From NCBI RefSeq assembly GCF_030408415.1, contig NZ_CP046976.1:372001-436000 (forward strand): DNA of 64,000 nucleotides, given 5' to 3'. This DNA is from Corynebacterium appendicis CIP 107643. Lineage in GTDB: Bacteria > Actinomycetota > Actinomycetes > Mycobacteriales > Mycobacteriaceae. The notes beneath the pieces were generated by a model, which saw nothing but the letters and a program-made list of their open reading frames with translations, searched no databases and had not been told where the DNA came from. Made by a program: the position numbers and the translations under genes. This document shows positions 16,369 to 24,689 of the stretch, piece by piece; position 1 is the stretch's first letter, and each line of letters begins with the position of its first letter.

Positions 16369-17427
16369 ATGAAGAAGCTTGCTGCCGCTCTGGTCGGCAT
16401 GACCGCCGCTTTTGGCCTCGTCGCCTGCGGCTCCGTTGAGTCCAACGACACCACCGAGCCGTCTGCCGATAACAACGACACCGTCACCGCTGAACAGTGG
16501 AAGGCGCCGGAGGGCCTGTCCGGTTCCCTCGACTACTACTCCGCCAACCCGCAGGGCCTGACCGATGCACTGGTCAAGGAATTCCAGGACCGCACCGGCG
16601 TGATCGTCAATGTCTTCGCCGGTACCACCGGTGAGGTCACCGCGAAGATCAAGGCTGAGGAAGGCAACCCGCAGGCCGACGTCGTCTACCTCGCATCCTG
16701 GAGCGCCGCCAACAAGCAGTCTGAAGCTGGCTCCCTGGAGGCGTACAAGCCGGAGAACATTGACAATGCCAACGAGAAGTGGAATGCGGAGGATGACTCC
16801 TTCCACGGCCGCGACGGTTCCGCGCTTGCTCTCGTCTCCAACACCGACGTGGTTTCCGAGGCCCCGAAGGATTGGGAGGACCTGACCGACGAGAAGTACA
16901 AGGACCAGGTGATCATGCCTGATCCGCGCGAGTCCGGCACCGCCGCCGACCTGATCACGGCAATGGTTTCCGAGTGGGGCGAGGACAAGACCTGGGAGCT
17001 GTTCGACAAGCTCTTCGAGAACGGCATGATCGTTCAGGGCGCTAACGGCCCGGCTCTCGACCAGGTCACCTCCGGCTCCAAGGGCATCGTACTTGGCGGC
17101 GTCGACTATTCCGCATACTCCGCGAAGGACAAGGGCGAGCCGATCGAGGTCGTCATCCCGTCCTCCGGCACCACCGTGACCCCGCGTCCGGTCATGATTA
17201 TGAAGACCGCTGACAACATGGACGCGGCCAAGGCGTTTGTCGACTTCATGTTCTCCGAGGAAGCGCAGCAGATCTCCGCATCCAAGAACATGATTCCGGC
17301 CAACAAGAACGTCGAGCCAAAAAACGGCCCGAAGCTCGAGGACATCGAGCAGATCTCCGACGACTGGGCAGCGATCTCCAAAGAGTCCAAGGACCTCCGC
17401 GAGAAGTTCGCTGAGCGCTACCTCTAA
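16369..17427 (+). CDS. substrate-binding lipoprotein (SBP_bac_6/FbpA-like)
   Basis: A 352-residue lipoprotein with lipobox LVAC, Cys20. The fold starts with GSLDYYSANPQGLTDALVKEFQDRTG, followed by TGEVTAKIKAEEGNPQADVVYLAS, PDPRESGTAADLITAM and GVDYSAYSAKDKGEPIEVVIPSSGTTVTPRP. This family binds ferric iron, 2-aminoethylphosphonate, thiamine or hexose phosphates. Two tyrosines in DYSAY lie where metal-binding tyrosines occur in FbpA, but the ligand cannot be assigned. The ribosome binding site AAGGAG precedes ATG 16369. Confidence 0.85.
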   Translation: MKKLAAALVGMTAAFGLVACGSVESNDTTEPSADNNDTVTAEQWKAPEGLSGSLDYYSANPQGLTDALVKEFQDRTGVIVNVFAGTTGEVTAKIKAEEGNPQADVVYLASWSAANKQSEAGSLEAYKPENIDNANEKWNAEDDSFHGRDGSALALVSNTDVVSEAPKDWEDLTDEKYKDQVIMPDPRESGTAADLITAMVSEWGEDKTWELFDKLFENGMIVQGANGPALDQVTSGSKGIVLGGVDYSAYSAKDKGEPIEVVIPSSGTTVTPRPVMIMKTADNMDAAKAFVDFMFSEEAQQISASKNMIPANKNVEPKNGPKLEDIEQISDDWAAISKESKDLREKFAERYL

Positions 17428-17469
17428 GCACACGAAGTAGCACGACATTAGGGGAGAAGTTCCGCAGGA

Positions 17470-19128
17470 ATGAAGACGAGGATGAAGACCAACGCCGCTG
17501 TGTACCCGGTGCTGTTGATCCTGCTGGTTCTAGTCGCGGCACCGCTGGTCTCCGTTTTGGTGACCGCGGTGACGGGATACCGCGGTGAAGAGTCTGCACT
17601 GCATACTCTGTTCCGCCCGGAGATGATCCGGATCATCGCGAACACAGTGTGGCTTTCCATCCTCGTCGTTTTATTCGCCACCCTGTTCGCCGCCCCGCTG
17701 GCATTCTTCCGCGCGTGGACGCCGATGCGGCGCGCCGGGTGGGTGGAAGTCCTCGTCATGGTGCCATTCATGACGCCACCGTTCGCTGCGGCGATGGCAT
17801 GGATGGACTTCACCCGCCTGCGCGGTGTCGCCGACATGCTCCTGGGCTCCACGCTTGGCGACGCCGTCCGGTCCGCCATCAACTCCGTGTGGGGCATGGG
17901 ATTCATCATGGCGGCGGAGCTTTTCCCGTTCCTTTACCTGATTCTCCGTAACGCCTTCGCGTCGATTCCCGCATCCCAGCTGGAGATGGCGCAGGTGGCC
18001 GGCGCGAGCCGCTGGCAACAGTTCGGCCGGGTGGTCGCCCCGATCGTGCTGGGGCCGTATTCGCTGGGCGCACTCATCGTCTTCATCAAGGCTGCCGGCG
18101 AGTTCGGCACTCCTGTCACTTTGGGCAATGCGATCGGATACCAGGTGCTGGTGTCGTCCATCTACCAGGATGTGACGATCGATCCGCTGAATTTCTCGAA
18201 AGCGGCGGCGTCGTCAAGCGTGCTCTTCACCTTGGGTGTTTTGGCGTGGGCGATCCAGCAATGGGCGGGGCGCGCCGATCTCGCGGCGGGTGGCCGAGTG
18301 TCGCGTTCGGTGCAGCTGAGGCCGTCGAAGATCGGCATGTTTTTCGCGTGGGTGTACACGATGATCGTGTTCACGTTGAGCGTGTTCATCCCGTATATCT
18401 CCATCATTCTGGCGGCGATGACGATTCTGCGCTCGAAGCCTCCGACACCGAATAACCTGACTTTCGACTATTTCAAGATCGTCCTGCAGAACCCGTCGGG
18501 GCAGGAGGCGCTGACGCGCTCGATCGTGCTCGGCGCGGTCGGAGCGACCACGGCGGTGCTGCTCGCGCTCGCGGTGACGATCTTCACCATGCGCAACCGC
18601 CGCCTGCCTGCCCGAGTGAGCGACTTCCTTGCTGTCGCCCCAGACACCGTGCCGGGAATTGTGTTGGCGATCGGTTTCATCCTGCTGTGGAACTCGCCGT
18701 GGTTGCCGATGACTCCGTACGGCACACAGGTGATCTTGGTAATGGCATTCACGGTTCTGTTCACACCGATGGCGGTGCAGAATATCAAGACATCCGCGAC
18801 CTCAATGTCGCCGACGCTGGCGGAGGCATCCGCGGTGTCCGGTGCGACTGGGTGGCAGACGTTCACGCGTATCACCATTCCGATGCTTGCTCCCGGCATT
18901 TTCGCCGGCTGGCTGCTGGCGTTCTTCGTGGGCATCCGCGAGCTGGTCATGTCCTCGCTCATTCGTCCGACGCGCATCAACCTTCTTGCTCCGTGGATCA
19001 TGAATCAGTTCGAGCAAGGACACCGTGCGGAAGCGATGGCGATGACGCTCATCGGCGTGGGAACGTCGACGGCCGTGCTCGTGCTCATCCGCTGGTGGCA
19101 GGGGCGCGCGAACCATCAGGCCCGGTAG
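17470..19128 (+). CDS. fused double-permease ABC transporter protein (FbpB/ThiP-like)
   Basis: A 552-residue permease in which two homologous halves of about six helices each are fused, as in FbpB and ThiP. Two EAA loops can be seen: SQLEMAQVAGASRWQQFGRVVAPI (about residue 176) and LAEASAVSGATGWQTFTRITIPM (about residue 450). It completes an importer with the preceding ATPase and binding protein. The spacing of 42 bp after the lipoprotein gene indicates one operon. A second in-frame ATG at 17482 is possible. Confidence 0.88.
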   Translation: MKTRMKTNAAVYPVLLILLVLVAAPLVSVLVTAVTGYRGEESALHTLFRPEMIRIIANTVWLSILVVLFATLFAAPLAFFRAWTPMRRAGWVEVLVMVPFMTPPFAAAMAWMDFTRLRGVADMLLGSTLGDAVRSAINSVWGMGFIMAAELFPFLYLILRNAFASIPASQLEMAQVAGASRWQQFGRVVAPIVLGPYSLGALIVFIKAAGEFGTPVTLGNAIGYQVLVSSIYQDVTIDPLNFSKAAASSSVLFTLGVLAWAIQQWAGRADLAAGGRVSRSVQLRPSKIGMFFAWVYTMIVFTLSVFIPYISIILAAMTILRSKPPTPNNLTFDYFKIVLQNPSGQEALTRSIVLGAVGATTAVLLALAVTIFTMRNRRLPARVSDFLAVAPDTVPGIVLAIGFILLWNSPWLPMTPYGTQVILVMAFTVLFTPMAVQNIKTSATSMSPTLAEASAVSGATGWQTFTRITIPMLAPGIFAGWLLAFFVGIRELVMSSLIRPTRINLLAPWIMNQFEQGHRAEAMAMTLIGVGTSTAVLVLIRWWQGRANHQAR

Positions 19129-19161
19129 TCGGCGTCCCGTTTGAGGGATACCCTGGCAGGC

Positions 19162-19818
19162 ATGGAACAACCGGTCCTAGTTCTCGCCGACATTCACCTC
19201 GGGCGAAAGCAAAAAGACGACAAGAAGACAGGTCCCGGGATCAAGTGGGCGTTGAGCGCCCTCGACCGCGGCGGCGAAGCGGGCGCCCGGCATCTGGTCA
19301 TGCTGGGCGATGTCATCGACCGCAAGCAGTTCACCGAGCACACCTACGCCGAAGTCACTCAGTTCTTCGAACACGGCCTCGAGCTTTTCGACTCGGTCGT
19401 GTTCATCGCTGGCAACCACGACGTGCACCACGACTTGGCCGGTGTGATTCCCGAAGGCGTCGTTGTAGCCGGAATTGAACCTCAGACCATCCGGGTGGGG
19501 CAGTGGGCCCTGCACACTGCGGCGGTCGTAGTTGACCGCGATTCGCGCCGCATCGTTTCAGATTTCCCCGCCGCGGTCGATGGCGCGCCGAATCTGGGAC
19601 TGCTACACAGCTCAGTCTCGGGCGAGTATTCGAAGCAGGAATGCATGCCGCGCAGCGTGGACGAGCTGAAATCGTGCGGTTACGACGCGTGGCTGCTCGG
19701 CCACGTCCACGAGCGCGTCGTGCTATTCAACGACCCCTTCATCGGCTGGGTCGGCATGGGCAAGGCGCTTATCGCTTCGCTTGATGGCGGAAAAGTCTCT
19801 ATCAGCGACGTTTTCTAA
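19162..19818 (+). CDS. calcineurin-like metallophosphoesterase
   Basis: A 218-residue protein with the di-metal phosphoesterase motifs in order: LADIHLG (residue 8), LGDVIDRK, GNHDVHHD and GHVHERV. The form resembles small phosphoesterases of the YfcE/LpxH/SbcD superfamily; the substrate is unknown. The ATG at 19162 follows TACCCT by 7 nt, so the mRNA may be leaderless and separate from the ABC operon 34 bp upstream. A link with the CYTH-like protein in phosphate ester handling is possible but unproven. Confidence 0.8.
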   Translation: MEQPVLVLADIHLGRKQKDDKKTGPGIKWALSALDRGGEAGARHLVMLGDVIDRKQFTEHTYAEVTQFFEHGLELFDSVVFIAGNHDVHHDLAGVIPEGVVVAGIEPQTIRVGQWALHTAAVVVDRDSRRIVSDFPAAVDGAPNLGLLHSSVSGEYSKQECMPRSVDELKSCGYDAWLLGHVHERVVLFNDPFIGWVGMGKALIASLDGGKVSISDVF

Positions 19819-19857
19819 ATGTGCGCGGAGTCACACTCGTTGCGCTAACCTCGTGCC

Positions 19858-20748
19858 ATGCTTGGTCGCAAGAAGGAAAAGAATAAAGGGAAGTTTTCTC
19901 TTCGTGCCGCCATAATCATGGGATTGTCGAGTAACTACGAAGAGTTCATGGAGTGGACGGTCGATCCTTCTAAAGGGGACTTCAGCCACGTTGAAACGGG
20001 CGCACTCCCGGTTGAGCTGGGCCTTGGTATTTCGCTCATGATGCCGTTCGGTGAAAGTGAACCGACACCGGTGGATGCGCCCCCAAAGGTCGTGGCGGCG
20101 CAGAGCACGCCGGAGGAGCAAGGGCTGTTCGCGATGATCGCCACCATGTTGGAACAGCAGTGGGGCATTACGTCCAGCGACGAGCTGTTGGAAGCGGTGT
20201 CCTTTCTGCTGTCCAACCCGATCGATGCGGAGTATGTCGCGTTGCGCCCCTACATTCAGCAGCTTGCGGATCTGCCTGTGAAGGAACGCGATAATGCAGT
20301 CCCGCAGATCGCAGAGATGGCGGTGGCTGACTTCCGGCAAACTGAGATTCCAGAAGATGTCGTTCGGGAGGGGCTCGAAAGCTGGCTGGATTTGTACACC
20401 CAAGAGCACAACGAGTGCCTGATTCCGCAGAAGCTTCCGAGCAGTCTCGCGGGGTGGGAAATTGGACGCGCTGCGCGCGTAGCCCGAATGGGCTGCATAG
20501 TCGGGATGATCGATCCGGATCAGTACGTGAATATTTCCTCAACTGCGCTTACTCTCACCAGGGAATATTCGGAGAGCTGGCGCGACCACGTGGACCAGTT
20601 CCTTCTCGGCCGCGCGAAGTGGCAGGAATTTCTGGATGAAGAAACCCTGGACCACCGCGACATGATGCATGTGCGGTTGCAGCACCCTGATTCAATGTGG
20701 TTCAAATACCCGCTGCACGGCGACTACAGAACGGAGCCGAACTCCTAG
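19858..20748 (+). CDS. DUF1266-type protein
   Basis: A 296-residue soluble protein without a signal peptide. The C-terminal 170 residues contain the pattern of DUF1266: AGWEIGRAARVARMGCIVGMIDPDQYV, then TREYSESWRDHVDQFLLGRAKWQEF. The N-terminus is basic and a hydrophobic stretch (ELGLGISLMMPFG) lies near residue 55. Function is unknown. It ends 15 bp from the convergent metX stop. Confidence 0.65.
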   Translation: MLGRKKEKNKGKFSLRAAIIMGLSSNYEEFMEWTVDPSKGDFSHVETGALPVELGLGISLMMPFGESEPTPVDAPPKVVAAQSTPEEQGLFAMIATMLEQQWGITSSDELLEAVSFLLSNPIDAEYVALRPYIQQLADLPVKERDNAVPQIAEMAVADFRQTEIPEDVVREGLESWLDLYTQEHNECLIPQKLPSSLAGWEIGRAARVARMGCIVGMIDPDQYVNISSTALTLTREYSESWRDHVDQFLLGRAKWQEFLDEETLDHRDMMHVRLQHPDSMWFKYPLHGDYRTEPNS

Positions 20749-20763
20749 ATTCGCGACGGGTAG

Positions 20764-21906
20764 TTAAATCTCGTAGTTGCCGCGCTGCTTGGCCAGGTCC
20801 GTCGCGGACGGGGTCTGGTCGGCGAGCGTGATAAAGTTGCGCAGGATGTGGCCCATCTGCCGGGTTTCCACGAGGAAGGCGTCGTGGCCGACGGGGGAGA
20901 CGATCTTATTCATGGCCAGCAGGTTTCCGATATTGCGGGACAGGTGCTCCTGTTGGTGGAACGGGTAGAGGATGTCGGTGTCCACGCCCACGACCATGGT
21001 GGGCACGCTGATCTGCGCCAGCGCGCGGTTGAGCCCGCCGCGTCCGCGTCCGATGTCGTGGCGGGAAAGGGACTCGGTGATGGCGACATAGGAGCCGGCG
21101 TCGAAACGCTTGACCAACTGCTCGCCCTGATAGTCGAGGTAGCTCTGCACAGCGAAGCGCTGGTGCTCGTCGCGGTAGGCGCCTAAGGGGTTCTCCCCGG
21201 GTTGGGACATGGTGCCGAAGCGCTCGTCGATCTCCTGCTCGCCGCGGTAGGTCAGGTGCGCGATGCGGCGGGCGGCGGCAAGCCCGGCGTCGGGGGCGCG
21301 GCCGGTGCCGTGGTAGTCGCCGCCCTGCCAGTCCGGGTCGCGCACGATCGAGGTGATCTGTGCGGTCTGAATACCGATCTGCCACGCGGACGCGCGGGCG
21401 GACATGGCGATCACGCAGGCGTAGTTCGCCCAATCCGGGTACATCAGCGTCCACTCGAGGGCACGTGCGCCGCCCATGGATCCGCCGACGAGCGCGTGCA
21501 TGCTGTTGATACCGAGGGTCTCCAAGAACTGTGCCTCAGCGCGCACCTGGTCGCGAATGGAGATGGCAGGGAAACGCGACCCCCATGCGCCGCCATCAGG
21601 GTGCTCGCTCGACGGGCCGGTCGATCCGGAGCAGCCACCGAGAACATTCGTGCACATGACGCAGAAGCGGTCGGTGTCCAGCGGCGCGCCGGGGCCGATG
21701 AGGTCCTCCCACCACCCGGCGGCATTGGAATCGCCGGTCAGGGCGTGCTCGACCAGGATGAGGTTGTTGCGGCCGTGGGGGTCGCCGGTGAAGGCGCCCC
21801 AACGTCGATAAGCGATGCTCACATTGTGGATCGTCGCGCCGGCTTCTGTGCGCACGTCCCCGATCTTCTGGGTGGCGAGCTCGCCTTCGGGCGGGAGGTT
21901 GATCAT
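20764..21906 (-). CDS. metX: homoserine O-acetyltransferase
   Basis: A 380-residue alpha/beta-hydrolase-fold enzyme that acetylates L-homoserine with acetyl-CoA, the first committed step to methionine. The nucleophile lies in GGSMGGARALEW (Ser near residue 145). The Asp is in VGVDTDILYPFHQQ and the His in VGHDAFLVE. NLILVEHALTGDSNAAGWW and NVLGGCSGSTGPSS are family signatures. The ATG at 21906 overlaps the metY stop (ATGA), so the genes are co-translated. Confidence 0.95.
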   Translation of the reverse strand: MINLPPEGELATQKIGDVRTEAGATIHNVSIAYRRWGAFTGDPHGRNNLILVEHALTGDSNAAGWWEDLIGPGAPLDTDRFCVMCTNVLGGCSGSTGPSSEHPDGGAWGSRFPAISIRDQVRAEAQFLETLGINSMHALVGGSMGGARALEWTLMYPDWANYACVIAMSARASAWQIGIQTAQITSIVRDPDWQGGDYHGTGRAPDAGLAAARRIAHLTYRGEQEIDERFGTMSQPGENPLGAYRDEHQRFAVQSYLDYQGEQLVKRFDAGSYVAITESLSRHDIGRGRGGLNRALAQISVPTMVVGVDTDILYPFHQQEHLSRNIGNLLAMNKIVSPVGHDAFLVETRQMGHILRNFITLADQTPSATDLAKQRGNYEI

Positions 21907-23243
21907 GCGATGGCCTCGAAGCCGCGGTCGAGGTCCGCCAAGATGTCGTCGATGTCTTCGATACCGACAGACAGGCGGATCGTCGCCTGCGTGATGCCCG
22001 CGCGTGTGAGGCCGGCCTCGTTGGACTGAGAGTGCGTTGTGGTGGCCGGGTGGACGACGAGCGAGCGGACATCGCCGATATTCGCCAGGTTGGAGTGCAG
22101 CTTCAGCGCGTCGATGAACCTCCATGCCTTCGTCTTGTCATTCGCGTCGCCCTCGAGGTCGAAGGACAGCACGGAACCGGTGTACCTCAGGCCGAGCTTC
22201 TCCTTCGTTGCGTAGTGCGGTGAATCCGGCAGGCCCGCGAAGTTCACGTGCGCGACCTCGTCCTTGCCCGCAAGGTATTCAGCGACCTTCAGCGCATTCG
22301 CATTGTGCTTATCGACGCGCAGGCCCAGCGTGTCCATCCCCTGCAGCGCCACCCAGGCGTTGAACGGTGAAATGGCCGCACCTGTGTCACGGAGGATACC
22401 GGCGCGGGCTTTCAACGCGTATGCCGGTGCGCCCAGGTCCGCGTAGACGAGGCCGTGGTAGGCGGGGTCGGGGTTGACGAAGTAGGGGAAGAGCGGTTCG
22501 CCGTCGCGGGTGACGGTCCAGTCGAAGGAGCCGCCGTCGATAATTGCGCCGCCGAGGGCTGCGCCGTTGCCGGTGTAGAACTTCGTGGTGGACACGACCA
22601 CGATGTCCGCGCCGTGCTCGAGCGGGCGCGCGATCGCCGCGGTGGCCATGGTGTTGTCCACGATCAGCGGCACCTGGTTATTGTGGGCGACCTCCGCGAC
22701 GGCTGGGATGTCCAGCACGTCCGCGATCGGGTTGCCGAAGGTCTCGCCGTAGAGTGCCTTCGTATTCGGCTTGACTTCCGCCTGCCAGCTGGCCGGGTCA
22801 TCCGGGTTGTCCACGAAGCTGACCTCGATGCCCAGGCGGGGGAGCGTGACCTCGAAGAGTGTCTCCGTGCCGCCGTAGAGGCGCGGAGAGGTGACGATGT
22901 GGTCGCCCGCACTCGCCAGGTTCGTGATCGCCGCGGTCTCCGCCGCCATACCGGAGGCGAACGCCACTGCCGCGACGCCACCTTCCAGCGACGCGATGCG
23001 GTTCTCCAGCGCCTCCTGTGTCGGGTTGGTGATGCGCGAGTAGATCGGGCCCGGATCAGCCAGAGCGAAACGGTCCTGCGCGTGCTGCGTGTCGTTGAAC
23101 ACGTAGGACGTGGTCATGTAGATCGGCTGGTTGCGCGCACCGGCCTCCGCGTCGACGCTCTGGCCCGCGTGGATCGCGCGGGTGTTGAAGGACCAGTCGC
23201 TCGCTGCGCTGTTGTCGTACCGGGTCTTCTGCTCGTTCGTCAT
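21903..23243 (-). CDS. metY: O-acetylhomoserine sulfhydrylase
   Basis: A 446-residue PLP enzyme that makes homocysteine from O-acetylhomoserine and sulfide. Features of the Cys/Met metabolism family are YSRITNPTQEALENRIASLEGG, GGTETLFEVTLPRLGI, ETFGNPIADVLDI and the PLP lysine in VVSTTKFYTGNG. The C-terminal HSNLANIGDVRSLVVHPATTTHSQ is conserved in sulfhydrylases. It is transcribed with metX and translated first. Confidence 0.95.
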   Translation of the reverse strand: MTNEQKTRYDNSAASDWSFNTRAIHAGQSVDAEAGARNQPIYMTTSYVFNDTQHAQDRFALADPGPIYSRITNPTQEALENRIASLEGGVAAVAFASGMAAETAAITNLASAGDHIVTSPRLYGGTETLFEVTLPRLGIEVSFVDNPDDPASWQAEVKPNTKALYGETFGNPIADVLDIPAVAEVAHNNQVPLIVDNTMATAAIARPLEHGADIVVVSTTKFYTGNGAALGGAIIDGGSFDWTVTRDGEPLFPYFVNPDPAYHGLVYADLGAPAYALKARAGILRDTGAAISPFNAWVALQGMDTLGLRVDKHNANALKVAEYLAGKDEVAHVNFAGLPDSPHYATKEKLGLRYTGSVLSFDLEGDANDKTKAWRFIDALKLHSNLANIGDVRSLVVHPATTTHSQSNEAGLTRAGITQATIRLSVGIEDIDDILADLDRGFEAIA

Positions 23244-23249
23244 GGCACC

Positions 23250-23278
23250 AAGCTAGGAGTCGGCACGGGAGGCTGCAA
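23250..23278 (-). promoter_or_regulatory. metYX promoter, leaderless
   Basis: On the minus strand TTGCAG (23278-23273) and TAGCTT (23255-23250) are separated by exactly 17 nt. TAGCTT ends 6 nt before the metY ATG, so transcription should start at the start codon. Confidence 0.6.
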
Positions 23279-23415
23279 GCACTTTTGGGTGCGCCGGAGG
23301 GCTGCCGCGGCAGAAATGCGAACCAAGCTGTCTATTTGATGGTGTGGGCTGGCTGGTCTGCGTGAATCTAATTCGGCGGCGGAACCTGTTTGCTGCCGGT
23401 GCAGTCTAAAGGGGC

Positions 23416-24357
23416 ATGGCCATAGACAGAAAAAACCAGAAAGAACTTCAGGAATGGGAAGAGAGGAAGGGGGAGCTGAGGGCGGTGATCGTCGATAGGC
23501 GGAAGCGTGTGGCCGATGAAGATTTTCAGGGCGACGTTGAGGAGCTCGCTGCCTCGATCTTCTACCCGTTGGACCAGTGGGAGAAACTGACCTACCGCGA
23601 GCAACAGTGGCTGCGCGTCGAAGCCGCAGCGATGGTGAGCACGACCGCCATTCTGACCGGGCGGTCCGCCGCGCGGAAACTCGGGATATGGGTCGTGGCA
23701 GGCACCGAGGAGAAAGTAGAAGTGAGCCTCCCGTCCCGGGGCGTGTCACGCAGCCGGATGGACTCCGGGAACTACGAATTCCGGCATTCACGCATCCAGC
23801 CGAGCGAAGTAGCGGTGTACGAGGGGCATGCAGTCACCGGCCCCATCCGCACCTTCATCGACATCGCCCGCTACCACGGCTTTCTCGAAGGGCTCATCGC
23901 CGCCGATTACTTGCTGCGCCGCGGAATCGAGCGCTCCGAGATTCTGCGCGGAATCCAGAAAATGGGGCGCACCAAGGGGATTAAGACTGCGCGCCGGTGC
24001 CTTGAACACGCCATCCCGGACTCTGATTCGCCCTACGAATCACTCGCTCGTGGGCTTCTCATCGAAGCCGACATTGGGCCCATCCAGCCCCAGTTCAAAG
24101 TGGGGAAATACTCCGTTGACCTGCTCATGGGAAGCTGGCTTGCGATCGAGATCGACGGAGAGAAGAAATACTCCGGCCCCGACGCCGAGAAAGTCCGCCA
24201 AGACGAATTCAACCGACAGAAACTCATTGCAAACCGTGGCTATGTGTTCCTCCGCTACGCCCCTTGGTTTGTGCGCAAGTACCCCGACCGGTTCCTCGCC
24301 GAGGTGCGCCAGACGCTGGCTGCCAGCGGGCTCATAGGGGAGCGCGTGGCGCAGTAG
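23416..24357 (+). CDS. AbiEi/DUF559-type protein (Vsr-like nuclease fold)
   Basis: A 313-residue protein of a form common in corynebacteria. The first two thirds resemble AbiEi-type antitoxin proteins (TAILTGRSAARKLGIWVV; GHAVTGPIRTFIDIARYHGFLEGLIAADYLLRRG). The last 100 residues are a DUF559/Vsr-like domain: YESLARGLLIEADIGPIQPQFKVGKYSVDLLMGSWLAIEIDG, with the Asp and Glu-x-Asp expected of a restriction-endonuclease-like site. Whether it cuts DNA or only regulates is unknown; no partner gene is adjacent. Confidence 0.7.
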   Translation: MAIDRKNQKELQEWEERKGELRAVIVDRRKRVADEDFQGDVEELAASIFYPLDQWEKLTYREQQWLRVEAAAMVSTTAILTGRSAARKLGIWVVAGTEEKVEVSLPSRGVSRSRMDSGNYEFRHSRIQPSEVAVYEGHAVTGPIRTFIDIARYHGFLEGLIAADYLLRRGIERSEILRGIQKMGRTKGIKTARRCLEHAIPDSDSPYESLARGLLIEADIGPIQPQFKVGKYSVDLLMGSWLAIEIDGEKKYSGPDAEKVRQDEFNRQKLIANRGYVFLRYAPWFVRKYPDRFLAEVRQTLAASGLIGERVAQ

Positions 24358-24378
24358 GGGGCGCAGTGGGATTCAGAA

Positions 24379-24461
24379 GATGTGAACGCCGGTTGTTAGC
24401 CCTCGTTGTTAGCCCCAGTTGTTAACCCCAGTTGTGAACCCCGATGAGGATGTTAACCCCA
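24379..24461. repeat. 13-bp tandem repeat array, consensus GNTGTKARCCCCN
   Basis: Five contiguous 13-mers run from 24379 to 24443 (GATGTGAACGCCG, GTTGTTAGCCCTC, GTTGTTAGCCCCA, GTTGTTAACCCCA, GTTGTGAACCCCG). A sixth (GATGTTAACCCCA) sits at 24449-24461. The sixth copy is also the outer part of the left arm of the palindrome next to it. Confidence 0.75.
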
Positions 24462-24537
24462 GAATTTAGTTACCCCAGGTCGGCATTTTCGGCCGTTTTT
24501 CGGCGACCAGGGGAAACTAAATTTCGGGGTTAACAAC
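24449..24537. repeat. long imperfect palindrome (34-bp arms)
   Basis: The left arm 24449-24482 and right arm 24504-24537 pair over about 34 positions with few mismatches around GTTAACCCC, AATTTAGTT, CCCC and GGTCG. The 21-nt loop includes GGCCGTTTTTCGG. The RNA would fold into a strong hairpin. A diverged copy of the right arm lies at 33428-33470. Confidence 0.75.
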
Positions 24538-24555
24538 TGGAAATGCACCGCTACG

Positions 24556-24621
24556 CGGCGCAATGCTGGCGCCAAATGACGCGGTGCAGGCGCCAATCGA
24601 CGCGGTGCTGGCACGAAAAGC
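24556..24621. repeat. degenerate ~21-bp tandem repeat, three units
   Basis: Units at 24556-24579, 24580-24600 and 24601-24621 share the core GCNGGTGCNGGCGCCAA with substitutions. The array is short and its role is unclear. Confidence 0.45.
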
Positions 24622-24625
24622 CGAA

Positions 24626-24656
24626 GCCCGGCCCCGCAATACCAGCGGGACCGGGC
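24626..24656 (-). terminator. terminator of icd
   Basis: GCCCGGCCCCGC (24626-24637) and GCGGGACCGGGC (24645-24656) form a GC-rich stem with a 7-nt loop. On the minus strand it is followed by a short T-rich run, 34 bp after the icd stop codon. Confidence 0.75.
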
Positions 24657-24689
24657 CGAAGGGTCGAAACAGGCCGAAGCGGCGTGTAG

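Larger units (their letters stand above)
24358..24689. other. repeat-rich gap between DUF559 gene and icd
   Basis: These 332 bp hold no gene. They contain a 13-bp tandem array, a 34-bp-armed imperfect palindrome, a degenerate 21-bp tandem repeat and the icd terminator, each listed separately. Confidence 0.8.

Noticed and set aside
23319..23334. McbR-like half-site GTCTA upstream of metY
   Set aside because: Only one half matches (the other 2 of 5), and it lies about 40 bp upstream of the -35 box; not enough for an operator call.
24379..24461. Tandem 13-bp units considered as a CRISPR array
   Set aside because: Units are contiguous with no unique spacers, far shorter than CRISPR repeats, and no cas gene is nearby.
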